DNA of 64,000 bases from an uncultured Verrucomicrobiota bacterium (GTDB lineage: Bacteria; Verrucomicrobiota; Verrucomicrobiia; Limisphaerales; UBA9464): assembly GCA_903907995.1 (NCBI GenBank), contig CAIVQH010000009.1, positions 1 through 64,000 of the forward strand, written 5' to 3'. Below, in pieces: positions 1 through 9,160 of the stretch. The position numbers and the translations under genes were made by a program. Every line of letters starts with the position of its first letter. Position 1 is the first letter of the stretch. The notes under the pieces were generated by a model. The model had not been told where the DNA came from. It searched no databases and saw nothing but the letters and a program-made list of their open reading frames with translations.

Positions 1-1
1 C

Positions 2-862
2 AATGGCACACCTTATTTGGGGGCGAACGGCTCCCTGACCATCCAGCCGAGTGGCCGCCTGGAGCTCGACGCCTACCTCTTCATTTATGGCCCCATCACC
101 AACGCCGGCACCATCGACCTGAACGCCAGCAACTGGATCTACATTTACAACAACGGCCACCCCGACACGCAGGGTGCCATCGTCAACCTCCCCGCCGGCA
201 CCATCAACCTCAACGGGGGCGGCGGCCTCAATGGCATCGATGGCAGCGAGACCCTTCTCAACCAGGGCACCATCGCCAAAACCTCCCTTGGCAACAACAC
301 TATCACGGTGCCCCAGTTCATCAATTCGGGCACCGTCCTGTCCCAACACGGCCAACTGAACTTGAGCCCCGTCACCCTGCTGCCCAGCGGCAGCCTCGTT
401 TCCGGGCTCAGCAGTGCCCGGGATTACGGCACCTTCAGCATCGCCGGCAGCGCGACCTTGGCCGGTTCTTTCGGGGTGGTCCTGAATGGCGGCTACGTCC
501 CGGCCTATAATGCCACCTTCCAGGTGCTGTACTACGAGTCGGAAACGGGCGCCTTTGCCAGCCTGAACCTGCCCTCCACCGTCCGCTGGCAGGCTCCCGA
601 CTACGGTGCGGGGGTCATGACCCTGGGCGTACCGCCGGCCCAGCTCGTGGCCCGGCTCGCCGCTCACGGAGGCCTGGTCTTCAGCGGCGTCAACCCGCCC
701 GGCACCACGGCGGTGATCCTGGGCAGCGACGATTTCCTGCTGCCCCTCGACAAGTGGACCCCGTTGGCCACCATCACCTTCGACAGCACCGGCCAGTTCA
801 CCTACACCAATTCGGTCAGCGGAACGCAGCCCCAGCTGTACTTCACCATCCAATATCAGTGA
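2..862 (+). CDS. C-terminal part of a secreted beta-helix (autotransporter-like) protein, 5' end outside window
   Basis: The reading frame is open at the left edge (first complete codon at position 2) and ends with TGA at 860-862, so only about 286 C-terminal residues are visible. The visible part is rich in Gly, Asn, Ser and Thr, with short repeated beta-strand units such as GTIDLN, GTINLN, GTIAKT and GTVLSQ. This is typical of right-handed beta-helix passenger or adhesin-like proteins. The last ~75 residues form a separate beta-sandwich-like tail (LVFSGVNPPGT ... YFTIQYQ). No membrane segment or enzyme motif is seen. It is probably exported, but its signal peptide would lie outside the window. 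The family is unassigned and the function unknown; adhesion or surface structure is only an inference. Confidence 0.75.
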   Translation, partial: NGTPYLGANGSLTIQPSGRLELDAYLFIYGPITNAGTIDLNASNWIYIYNNGHPDTQGAIVNLPAGTINLNGGGGLNGIDGSETLLNQGTIAKTSLGNNTITVPQFINSGTVLSQHGQLNLSPVTLLPSGSLVSGLSSARDYGTFSIAGSATLAGSFGVVLNGGYVPAYNATFQVLYYESETGAFASLNLPSTVRWQAPDYGAGVMTLGVPPAQLVARLAAHGGLVFSGVNPPGTTAVILGSDDFLLPLDKWTPLATITFDSTGQFTYTNSVSGTQPQLYFTIQYQ

Positions 863-1095
863 CGAGCCTCACGGGAATGGGGGCTGGCGGCCCCGCTACG
901 CCTTCCACCTTGGACAGGTGTGTACAGCCGTGTTCCAGAACTTGGATTGCCCTGCGAGCGAGAGGCGCCGCGTTTGCCCAACCGAAGCCAGCCAAGGTGG
1001 GCAGGCTCAATCGCCCGGGCTGTCGCGGCTGACCAAACGATCCCCCCAATCTTTAGGTCGATTGCTCCCTCCGGTTCAGCCACGTTGCCGCCGCC

Positions 1096-1845
1096 GTGGC
1101 TTCACCGGATGATTTTCCAGGCTTGGCGCGACTGGCGCGTGGCTTTCGCACGACGCATTGGAGCGTCGTGTTGCAGGCGGGCCGCGATGAGTCGCGCAGT
1201 GGCGCGGAGGCGTTGGAGGAGCTTTGCCGGACCTATTGGTACCCGATTTACGGCTACATTCGCGGCCGGGGCTATTCCGCCGAGGATGCCCAGGATCTGG
1301 TGCAGGCCTTTTTCGAACGGTTTCTGGAAAAGAACTACCTGGGATCCGTGAACGCGGAACGGGGGAAGTTCCGTTCATTTCTCCTGGCTTCGGTGAACCA
1401 CTTTCTGAGCAACGAGCTGGACCGTGCCCGGGCGCAGAAACGCGGGGGCGGCCAGGCGATTGAATCCCTGGATGAGCAGGACGCCGAGGGCCGCTATTTG
1501 CGGGAGCCGGTGGAAGCCCAGACACCCGAAAGCCTGTTCGAGCGGGCGTGGGCGGAAACGGTTCTGGCCTCGGTGCTGAACCGGTTGCGCGAGGAATCCA
1601 ACGCCGGTGGCCGGCCCGATCGCTTTGAGGTGTTGAAGGTGTTCCTCGTGGACGACAAGGGCGCCCTGTCGTTTGCCGAAGCCGCCGTGCAGCTGTCGGT
1701 GACGGAGGCGTCGGTGAAATCCTTCGTGCGCAGAATGCGGATGCGCTATCGGGAGCTGTTTCGGGAGGAGCTGGGCAAGACGGTGGAGGATCCGGCGCAG
1801 ATCGAGGAGGAATTGCGGCACCTCGTTACGGTCCTGCAGCGATAA
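1096..1845 (+). CDS. ECF-type sigma-70 family RNA polymerase sigma factor (kinase-linked)
   Basis: The 249-residue product has an N-terminal FRTTHWSVVL signature, a sigma region 2 (ALEELCRTYWYPIYGYIRGRG, then AEDAQDLVQAFFERFLE) and a C-terminal region 4 helix-turn-helix (LSFAEAAVQLSVTEASVKSFVRRMR). This matches the large ECF sigma factors common in Planctomycetes and Verrucomicrobia. The start is GTG at 1096; no better in-frame start was seen. A Ser/Thr kinase starts 51 bases downstream in the same orientation and a second kinase follows. Such sigma-kinase cassettes (ECF-STK type) are known from planctomycetes, where phosphorylation rather than a membrane anti-sigma factor is thought to control the sigma factor. 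No anti-sigma gene is adjacent here. The target promoters are not identifiable. Confidence 0.88.
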   Translation: MASPDDFPGLARLARGFRTTHWSVVLQAGRDESRSGAEALEELCRTYWYPIYGYIRGRGYSAEDAQDLVQAFFERFLEKNYLGSVNAERGKFRSFLLASVNHFLSNELDRARAQKRGGGQAIESLDEQDAEGRYLREPVEAQTPESLFERAWAETVLASVLNRLREESNAGGRPDRFEVLKVFLVDDKGALSFAEAAVQLSVTEASVKSFVRRMRMRYRELFREELGKTVEDPAQIEEELRHLVTVLQR

Positions 1846-1896
1846 TGCGCACCCTCTCCGTCCTTTTGCTTCTGCAGGTGGGAAGGGTAGTCATTC

Positions 1897-4800
1897 ATGG
1901 TTAGCAACATCACCCAGAACTGTCCGAAGTGCGGTCGCCCGCTTTCCGCGCGCGCGCCGCACGGGCTTTGTTCCAGCTGCCTCGCGGGCAGCCTGCTGGG
2001 TCCGGAGCCGGAGCCGGAACTGTTCCCGGAGCCAGGAGGGGTGCGCCAATTTGGTGATTACGAACTGATCGAGGAAATTGCGCGGGGAGGATTGGGGGTG
2101 GTGTATCGGGCGCGGCAGATTTCGCTCAACCGGCCGGTGGCGTTGAAGATGATCCTGGCCGGGCAGATCGCCGGCCGCGATTCGTTGCGAATGTTTCAGC
2201 GCGAGGCGCGGGCGGCCGCCAACCTCCATCACCCGAACATCGTGCCTGTGTTTGAGATCGGTGAGCACGAGCTGCAGGACTACTTCACGATGCGTCTGGT
2301 GCCGGGCGGGCGGACCATTGCCGACTGGGCGGCCACCCAGCGCGGGAACTGGCGCATCCTCGCCTCGGCGGTGGCCCAGGCCGCCCGGGCGGTGGCGCAC
2401 GCGCACGCCCACGGCGTCCTACATCGGGACCTGAAGCCCTCCAATATTCTCTGGGACGATGAGGCCGGCCCGCAGGTCACGGACTTCGGCCTGGCGAAGC
2501 TGATGGATGAGGCCGACCTGGGTCTCACGCGGTCGCACCACGTCATGGGTAGTCCCGGCTACATGGCGCCTGAACAGACCGGTGGCCGGGCGGCCGAGAT
2601 CACGACGGCCACCGATGTGTACGGTCTGGGGGCGGTGCTTTATGAGCTGCTCACCGGCCAGCCCCCGTTCTCGGGAACTTCCAGTGTGGAGACGATGCGG
2701 CGTGCCGTGGAGGAAATGCCGGCCCCTCCCGCCGGAGTGCCGGTGGAGCTCCAGACCGTCTGCCTCAAATGCCTCGCGAAGGCCCGGGAGGACCGCTACC
2801 CGTCCGCGGCGGCGCTCGCCGACGATCTTGAACGGTTTTCGCGCGGCGAGCCGGTCTCGGCCGTGCGGCTGACGCCGGTGCAGGCCGTCTGGCGCTGGGC
2901 CCGCCGGCGGCCCCAGATCGCCACCCTGATCGGGCTTACCGCAGTCACATTCATTCTCGGCACCGTGGGGGTGACTTGGGCCTGGCGGAAGGCGGTGGTG
3001 GCCGGCCGGGGTGAAGCCTTCGCGAACCGACAGGCGACCTCCACCATCGTGGATCTCTACACGCAAGCCGGCCTCACGGCGGCCCGGGATGGCGAGCCCA
3101 CCCGGGCCGCGCTCTGGTTCGCCAAGGCGGCCGAGGCGACGTCGGATCCGTCCGTCCGTCAGGAAAATCTGGTGCGCCAGACGGTCTGGCGTCAGGAGGC
3201 CCCCACGGCGGTGCGGGCCTTCGAGTCGGAAATCGGTCCGGTCAGCCGGCTCTCCTGGAACCGCACCCAAACCGCGCTCCTCGGAGTGACCCGGGATCTC
3301 CGCGGAATCGTGTGGCAGGTGGCCACGGGCACCCGTTGGCTGCCCCGGCCGGATTTCAAGATCGAAGCCGCCGCCTGGTCCTATCACGCGTCGTGGTTTG
3401 TTTCCAGCGGCGACGGTTCCGTGCGCCTGACGGAGTATCCCTCCGGCCGCGAATTGGCGCGCGTGCCCTACCGCGGCATCCCGCCCAATCTGGCCGTGAG
3501 CGCCGATGACCAGCAGGTGGTAGTCGGTGGCAATCAGCCGTTCATTTGGACGGTGACGACTGGCAACGTGAAGCCTTTGCCCTCGGCGCCGGTCCCGCCC
3601 CGGGTTCTGCAATTCAGCCCGGACGGAACATTGCTGCTGGTCTGCCCGGGCGACCGGGTGGGCGTCTGCACTGCCGACGCTCCCGAACAGTTTCTTTTTC
3701 CTCCGGCCAACTGCTTCGACCGGACCGCCCTCCCCGGATTTTTGGGCAACACCCGCTTTTACACGAGTGTGGCCGACGAGGTCATCGCGGTCCTGGACGC
3801 CCGCACCGGGGCGACGCTGGAACGTTACACCAACAGCCTGGTCAAGGGCGGCGGCATTCCCCGCGCAGGCAGTCCGGACGGCCGCTTTATTGTCAACCAG
3901 GGGACACCGGCGATTGACCGGCCCGCGGGGTTCACGGATTTCCCCACGCTGGGCAACGCCGTCGAGCAGGCGGACTTCAGCGAAGACTCCTCGCTGCTGG
4001 CCACGGCGAGTTACGACAGCATCGTCCAGCTGGTGCCGCTGCCCGGCGGCCATCCGGTCACCAAGGTGGGCTGGCACCAGGAAGGGGCTCTGGGCGTGGC
4101 GATTTCGCCGGAAAAAAGGTTCCTGGCCACCTCCCAGGAGGGAGGGGCGCTGGTGCGGATCTGGCGCCTGGGCGGCCCGCCGGTTCCGCGGGAGATTCCC
4201 GTCAGCGGCGCCACCGGATTCCGGCTTTCGCGGGATGGGCGCCTGCTCCTGCCCAACGGGATCGCGCATTACGAACTGAAACTCGAACGGACGCGCGTGC
4301 ACTCGGTCGAGACCACCCAGCCAGTCGGCCCGGAGATCGTTCCCGGCGGGGTCATCACGGATGGGGACTTCCTGCCGGACGGATCCTCCGTGGTCCTGGT
4401 GTGCAGCAGCCTCACCCAGCGTACACAGGAAATTCTGGAACGGAATGCGGGCACCGGCACCCTTCAGTTCTGGGACTTCCGCACGGGCGTCCGGCTGGGC
4501 GAGCCGGTGGCGCTGCCTTCCGAGCCGCGCGGGGTGTGCGTCCATCCTTCCGGCCGCTGTGTCGCCGCGTACACCTCCCGGCGCGAGCTGCTGGAGATCG
4601 ACGTGGCCACGCGGCAGGTGCGGACCCTGTACGCCACGACCAACCACTACGGGACCACGGATGCCTATTCCAATGGCCGCTGCCGCTACAGTCCGGACGG
4701 GCGCTTTCTGGTGGGCTGGGCGATGCGCCAGCCCCCTGTGCTCTGGGATCGCCAGACCGGGAAAATCATTCCCGCGCAGCCCGACGGCCCTGCCGCCGTG

Positions 4801-5439
4801 ACTGACGTGGATTTCCAGGACGGCATCATGTCCAGCGTGTCCATCGAATCGCGCCTGGATTTTCTCGCGCTGCCGGCGGCGGAATCCGCTCGGCCGCAGC
4901 GGCGGGAGAGCGACTGGCTTTTCGTCGGCCGCTTCAGCCCGGAGGGCGGCCTCTTCCTCACCGGCGGCCGCAGCCGGATCGCCCATGTCTGGGACTGGCG
5001 GCGCGGCCGGCCCGTCTCTCCCGCCCTCCGCCACGCCTCGGAGGTGTTCTCCGGCGCCTTCATTCCGGGCACGGAGTGGGTCGTCACCGCGGGCGTGGAA
5101 GGGGACATCCATTTCTGGAACCGGCGCACGGGAATGCCGCTTCGCCCGGTGTTGGAGGCCGGCTTGTCGTTTGTGAACCTGGCCATCACCCCCGACAGCC
5201 GCACGCTCATCCGTGGGAATTTTGCGCCCACTGGCCGAAGCATCGGGCTTTATGACCTGGCGAAACTCCTGCCTCCGCCGGCCCTGCCGCCGACGGATGA
5301 CCTGCTCCTGGCCGAAATCGATGCGGCCGCCGAAATCAAAAACGGTGCCATCGAACCCCTCAGCGCGGCAGACTGGTTGAAGAAATGGAAGGAATTCGAA
5401 GCGCGGAGGCCGGAGTGGCACCGGAGGGATTTTCCGTAG
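1897..5439 (+). CDS. Ser/Thr protein kinase with zinc ribbon, one TM segment and C-terminal WD40-like propeller
   Basis: 1180 residues. The N terminus has a Cys4 zinc ribbon (C9, C12, C25, C28). A Hanks-type kinase domain spans ~53-320: glycine loop ARGGLGVVYRA at 62-72, catalytic Lys84 in VALK, HRDLKPSN starting at H176 with catalytic D178, DFG at D196, and a GSPGYMAPEQ activation segment. All key residues are present, so it should be active. A single transmembrane helix (IATLIGLTAVTFILG) lies near 342-364, putting the kinase in the cytoplasm and the ~800-residue C-terminal part, made of degenerate WD40/beta-propeller units (FSPDGT, FSPEGG, YSPDGR), on the outer side. GGGAAGGG 9 bases before the ATG supports the start. 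It follows the ECF sigma gene and precedes a paralogous kinase. The propeller ligand is unknown. Confidence 0.9.
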   Translation: MVSNITQNCPKCGRPLSARAPHGLCSSCLAGSLLGPEPEPELFPEPGGVRQFGDYELIEEIARGGLGVVYRARQISLNRPVALKMILAGQIAGRDSLRMFQREARAAANLHHPNIVPVFEIGEHELQDYFTMRLVPGGRTIADWAATQRGNWRILASAVAQAARAVAHAHAHGVLHRDLKPSNILWDDEAGPQVTDFGLAKLMDEADLGLTRSHHVMGSPGYMAPEQTGGRAAEITTATDVYGLGAVLYELLTGQPPFSGTSSVETMRRAVEEMPAPPAGVPVELQTVCLKCLAKAREDRYPSAAALADDLERFSRGEPVSAVRLTPVQAVWRWARRRPQIATLIGLTAVTFILGTVGVTWAWRKAVVAGRGEAFANRQATSTIVDLYTQAGLTAARDGEPTRAALWFAKAAEATSDPSVRQENLVRQTVWRQEAPTAVRAFESEIGPVSRLSWNRTQTALLGVTRDLRGIVWQVATGTRWLPRPDFKIEAAAWSYHASWFVSSGDGSVRLTEYPSGRELARVPYRGIPPNLAVSADDQQVVVGGNQPFIWTVTTGNVKPLPSAPVPPRVLQFSPDGTLLLVCPGDRVGVCTADAPEQFLFPPANCFDRTALPGFLGNTRFYTSVADEVIAVLDARTGATLERYTNSLVKGGGIPRAGSPDGRFIVNQGTPAIDRPAGFTDFPTLGNAVEQADFSEDSSLLATASYDSIVQLVPLPGGHPVTKVGWHQEGALGVAISPEKRFLATSQEGGALVRIWRLGGPPVPREIPVSGATGFRLSRDGRLLLPNGIAHYELKLERTRVHSVETTQPVGPEIVPGGVITDGDFLPDGSSVVLVCSSLTQRTQEILERNAGTGTLQFWDFRTGVRLGEPVALPSEPRGVCVHPSGRCVAAYTSRRELLEIDVATRQVRTLYATTNHYGTTDAYSNGRCRYSPDGRFLVGWAMRQPPVLWDRQTGKIIPAQPDGPAAVTDVDFQDGIMSSVSIESRLDFLALPAAESARPQRRESDWLFVGRFSPEGGLFLTGGRSRIAHVWDWRRGRPVSPALRHASEVFSGAFIPGTEWVVTAGVEGDIHFWNRRTGMPLRPVLEAGLSFVNLAITPDSRTLIRGNFAPTGRSIGLYDLAKLLPPPALPPTDDLLLAEIDAAAEIKNGAIEPLSAADWLKKWKEFEARRPEWHRRDFP

Positions 5440-5603
5440 CGGGGAGCGCGGAGTGAGCCAGTGAGTGAGAGAGGGAGCAGAGAAGAAATGGCGCGGGGGG
5501 CAGCAATGAACGGAGTTCCTTTCATTCATCATTCGAAATTCAAAATTCACCGGGCTCCGAATCCGCTGTTTTCCTTCTGGAACGGAAGGAGTCGTAGTAA
5601 TTG

Positions 5604-8600
5604 ATGGCCATCGACCTTGCCCCGAGCTGTCCGAAGTGCGGGCGCCCGCTTTCTGCGCGCGCGCCGCAAGGGCTTTGTTCCAGCTGCCTCGCGGGCAGCC
5701 TGCTGGAGCCGGAAACGGAACCGCCACCCCTCCTTGAACTGGGCGGTGGCCGCCGCTTTGGTGACTATGAGCTGATCGGAGAAATCGCGCGCGGGGGCAT
5801 GGGCGTGATTTATCGGGCCCGGCAACTGAGCCTGAACCGGATCGTGGCGCTGAAATTTGTGGCCTTCACAAGCGCCTCGCCCGATTTCCTGGAGCGCTTT
5901 GAGATCGAGGCGGAGGCCTCGGCCAGCCTGAGCCATCCGAACATCGTGCCCATCTACGAGTTCGGCGAACACGGGGGGCAGCCGTTTCTCAGCATGCGGC
6001 CGCTGCACGAGAGCCTGGACCACCGGCTCGCCCGGGAGCCGCTCGGGCTGAAGGCCGCCGTGGACCTGGTCATCAAGGTGGCGCGGGCGGCCCATTTCGC
6101 GCATCAGCGCGGCATCATCCATCGCGACATCAAACCCAGCAACATCCTCCTGGACGAGCAGGGGGAGCCCTTTCTGGCGGATTTTGGCCTGGCGAAGCTG
6201 ATCGAGCGCGACACCGCGCTCACCCGGACCATGGCGATGCTAGGGACGCCGAGCTATATTTCCCCCGAACAGGCCCAAGGGAAAACGGCCGGTCTCACGA
6301 CGGCGGCGGATGTGTACAGCCTGGGGGCTGTCCTCTACGAATTGATCGCCGGCCAGCCACCTTTCGCGGGCGGGACGACGTTGGACACGGTGCGGCAGGT
6401 CATTGAAAAGGAAGCACGCCCGCCGTCGTCTTTGAATCCGAAGGCCGATCCGGATCTGGACACGATCTGTCTGCATTGCCTGGAGAAGAATCCGCAACGC
6501 CGCTATGCGTCGGCAGAAGCCCTGGCCGATGATCTGGAGCGGTGGCGCCAGTGGCTGCCGATTCGGGCGCGACCGATCAAACCTTGGGAGCGGGGGGCCA
6601 AATGGGTCCGACGGCATCCCGCCTGGGCCTTGGCGCTGACCGCGTCGGTGGTCGCTTTGGTCGCCATTTCCATCATCTCCACCGTGGCCAAAGAGAAGCT
6701 GGCGAGGATGGGCGAGGAACGGCGGGTGCAACTCGTGCGCCTGAACCTCGCGACCGCTGAGCGCCTGATGGAGGCCGGCGATGATGCCGGCGCCTTGCAT
6801 TGGCAGTTGCAGGCGATGCAGTTGGAAACGGACACGCAAGAGCTCGCCCTCCAACGCGTCGCCGTGGGCGCGCTGTTGCGGGAGACGCCGCAGGTGGAAG
6901 CGATGTTTTTTCACGAAGGGCCAGTGACGTTTGCGACGTTCAGTCCCGATGGGCGCCGCCTGGTGACGACGAGCGAAGACCGGACGGCCTGCCTCTGGGA
7001 CGCCGCGACCGGAAAGCGCCTGATGGAGCCGTTACGCCACAACGCAGCGGTCTATTACGCGGCCTTCAGCCCCGATGGGAAACTGCTCGTGACCTGTGCG
7101 GATGACGGGACCGCGCAGGTGTGGAACAGCAGCACGGGACAACCCTTGGGCAAGGCCTTGCAATGCACCTCCGCGTGGTATCGGCGGCCCATGGTTCCGG
7201 GAGTCGATTTTCGCAAAGACGGGCGGGCCATCATCACGCGGGCGGGCAAGGTGGCGCAGATTTGGGACCCGCAAACCGGCGAAAAGATCGGCGGGCCTTT
7301 TCAACACTCGAAGACGGTCACGCAGGCCGTGTTCAGCCCGGATGGCCAGTCCGTGTTGACGGCCTCCGACGATTCCACGGCCCGGATCTGGGATGTCACC
7401 AACCATGCGACCGCGCGGCTGTTTCTCCAGCACCGGACGGGTGTTGAGGGGGCGAGTTTCAGTCCGGACGGGAAACGGGTGGCGACCTATGAGAACTGGG
7501 GCGGAGTGGCCTATATCTGGAACGCCGCCACCGGGGAGCAGGTAGCCCTGCCGTTGAAAAGCGACAAGGATCGGCGGCTGATCCAGTGCGTCTTCAGCCC
7601 GGACGGCTCGAAGCTGTTGACGGTCGGGTTCGACAACATCGTGCGGGTCTGGAATGGCGAGACCGGCCAGCGGATCTGGGAGGAGCCGATCCCGGTGGGT
7701 GTTTCCATGGCCGCGTTCAGCGCCGACAGCAAGCGGGTGGTCGCCGCGGGTTATGACCTGACGGCCCGGGTGTTTGATGCCGCCACCGGCAAGCTGGCGT
7801 GGCCCATCCTGCGGCACGGTGCCCTGGTCTTCACGGCGTTCTTCGACGGGGCAGGGGACCGGGTGCTGGCGGCCACCGAGAACGGGGTGGCGCAACTCTG
7901 GCACTGGTCCCGCGAGCAATCCTCGCCGTTCAGCCTGGAACACGGATACCCGATCACGAGCGCAAGCGTGGATTCGGCCGCCCGGCGCCTCGTCACGGTC
8001 GGCGGCTCGGATGGCGCCAAAGTCTGGGAGTTGCCGAGCGGCCGGCTGGTGCGCCGCGTCCCGCAGGAAGGGCGGGTGACGCAAAGCCTGCTGAGTGGGG
8101 ACGGGGAGAACCTGTTCAACCTGACTGACGACGGCGTCATTCATTTCTGGCCACTGGGCCCGGAGGGCCTCGCCGAAAGGGAAATCCGGCCGGAACCGCC
8201 AGTGAGACAGCTCGCCCTGAGCCCCGACCACACTCGCTTGCTGGTGACGGGCGAGCACGGTGCCACCCTCTGGGAACCGACGCCGGGCCGGCAGATCGGC
8301 GGGGTTCTCGATCCGGATCGGTCGACGCGGTTTGGCGCCTTCAGCGCGGATGGAAAACACTTCGTCACCGGGGCGGCGGACGGGACCGCGCAGATTCGCG
8401 AGACCGACGGGGGCAAAGCCGTCGGCACGACGATCCAGCAGAAGGGGATGGTGGACTGGGCCGCCTTCAGCCCCGATGGAAAACGCCTCGTCACGGCATC
8501 CGTCGATCAATCCTATTCCCCATTGGGTGCATCCATCTGGGAGGTCGCAAGCGGGCGGCGGCTCGCCGGTCCGCTCATGCACCGGGATGGCGTGCTGATG

Positions 8601-9065
8601 GTGGATTTCAGCCCCGACGGCCGGCGGGTGGCCACGGCGGGCGAGGACGCACTTGTGCTGGTCTGGGACGCGGCAACCGGGCAACCCGTGGCGCCGCCCA
8701 TCATGCAGGCAACCCGCGTAACCGCCTTTGCGTTCAGCCCGGACAGCCGGATGCTCGCGACCGGAACGTTCGGGGGTGTCGCGCGGGTCTGGAGCACCGA
8801 CACGGGAAAACCGCTGACCCCGCCGCTGGCGCACGCCGACCGGGTGCTGCTGGTGCGTTTTCTGCCCCGGGAAAATGGCCTCCTCGTCGTCAGCGCCGAC
8901 GGCAAGGCGCGGATTTGGAACCTGGCCCCGAACGGAGAGTCGAACGAGCGTCTGACCGATCGCGCCCGGATCCTTTCCTCGCACCGGTTTGATCTGGAGG
9001 CGGGCCTGGTCCCGCTTGATCGCGTCTCGCTCTCCAACACCTGGCGTCGCCTGCGTCCCGATTAG
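5604..9065 (+). CDS. Second Ser/Thr protein kinase with zinc ribbon, TM segment and WD40 repeats
   Basis: 1153 residues from ATG 5604 (a TTG at 5601 is also in frame); GGAAGGAG lies ~12 bases upstream. The architecture matches the preceding kinase: Cys4 zinc ribbon (C9, C12, C25, C28), kinase glycine loop ARGGMGVIYRA, Lys84 in VALK, HRDIKPSN from H173, an intact DFG motif, GTPSYISPEQ, and a TM helix near 340-362 (ALALTASVVALVAISIIS). The outer part holds about 16 well-formed WD40-like units with recurring FSPDG(K/R) and (A/V)(R/Q)(I/V)W(D/N)xxTG motifs, enough for two propellers. The propeller is much more regular than in the upstream paralogue. It is probably co-transcribed with the sigma factor and first kinase. 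The first 80 coding bases are almost identical to those of the paralogue although the rest has diverged (see findings). Confidence 0.92.
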   Translation: MAIDLAPSCPKCGRPLSARAPQGLCSSCLAGSLLEPETEPPPLLELGGGRRFGDYELIGEIARGGMGVIYRARQLSLNRIVALKFVAFTSASPDFLERFEIEAEASASLSHPNIVPIYEFGEHGGQPFLSMRPLHESLDHRLAREPLGLKAAVDLVIKVARAAHFAHQRGIIHRDIKPSNILLDEQGEPFLADFGLAKLIERDTALTRTMAMLGTPSYISPEQAQGKTAGLTTAADVYSLGAVLYELIAGQPPFAGGTTLDTVRQVIEKEARPPSSLNPKADPDLDTICLHCLEKNPQRRYASAEALADDLERWRQWLPIRARPIKPWERGAKWVRRHPAWALALTASVVALVAISIISTVAKEKLARMGEERRVQLVRLNLATAERLMEAGDDAGALHWQLQAMQLETDTQELALQRVAVGALLRETPQVEAMFFHEGPVTFATFSPDGRRLVTTSEDRTACLWDAATGKRLMEPLRHNAAVYYAAFSPDGKLLVTCADDGTAQVWNSSTGQPLGKALQCTSAWYRRPMVPGVDFRKDGRAIITRAGKVAQIWDPQTGEKIGGPFQHSKTVTQAVFSPDGQSVLTASDDSTARIWDVTNHATARLFLQHRTGVEGASFSPDGKRVATYENWGGVAYIWNAATGEQVALPLKSDKDRRLIQCVFSPDGSKLLTVGFDNIVRVWNGETGQRIWEEPIPVGVSMAAFSADSKRVVAAGYDLTARVFDAATGKLAWPILRHGALVFTAFFDGAGDRVLAATENGVAQLWHWSREQSSPFSLEHGYPITSASVDSAARRLVTVGGSDGAKVWELPSGRLVRRVPQEGRVTQSLLSGDGENLFNLTDDGVIHFWPLGPEGLAEREIRPEPPVRQLALSPDHTRLLVTGEHGATLWEPTPGRQIGGVLDPDRSTRFGAFSADGKHFVTGAADGTAQIRETDGGKAVGTTIQQKGMVDWAAFSPDGKRLVTASVDQSYSPLGASIWEVASGRRLAGPLMHRDGVLMVDFSPDGRRVATAGEDALVLVWDAATGQPVAPPIMQATRVTAFAFSPDSRMLATGTFGGVARVWSTDTGKPLTPPLAHADRVLLVRFLPRENGLLVVSADGKARIWNLAPNGESNERLTDRARILSSHRFDLEAGLVPLDRVSLSNTWRRLRPD

Positions 9066-9160
9066 CGGTTGCCTGATCCGCAAAAGATTTTTGCGATTCC
9101 GCGCTCCCTTTCCCGTTTTTCGCTTCTTTGCCTGTCGGTGCCCCTCACGGGGACCGAACG

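Noticed and set aside
2419-5727. 1102-residue minus-strand frame opposite the first kinase
   Set aside because: Arg/Gly/Pro/His-rich shadow of a kinase gene with complete motifs on the other strand; no domain or start context.
7032-9083. 683-residue minus-strand frame opposite the WD40 region
   Set aside because: Antisense shadow of repeated WD40 codons in GC-rich DNA.
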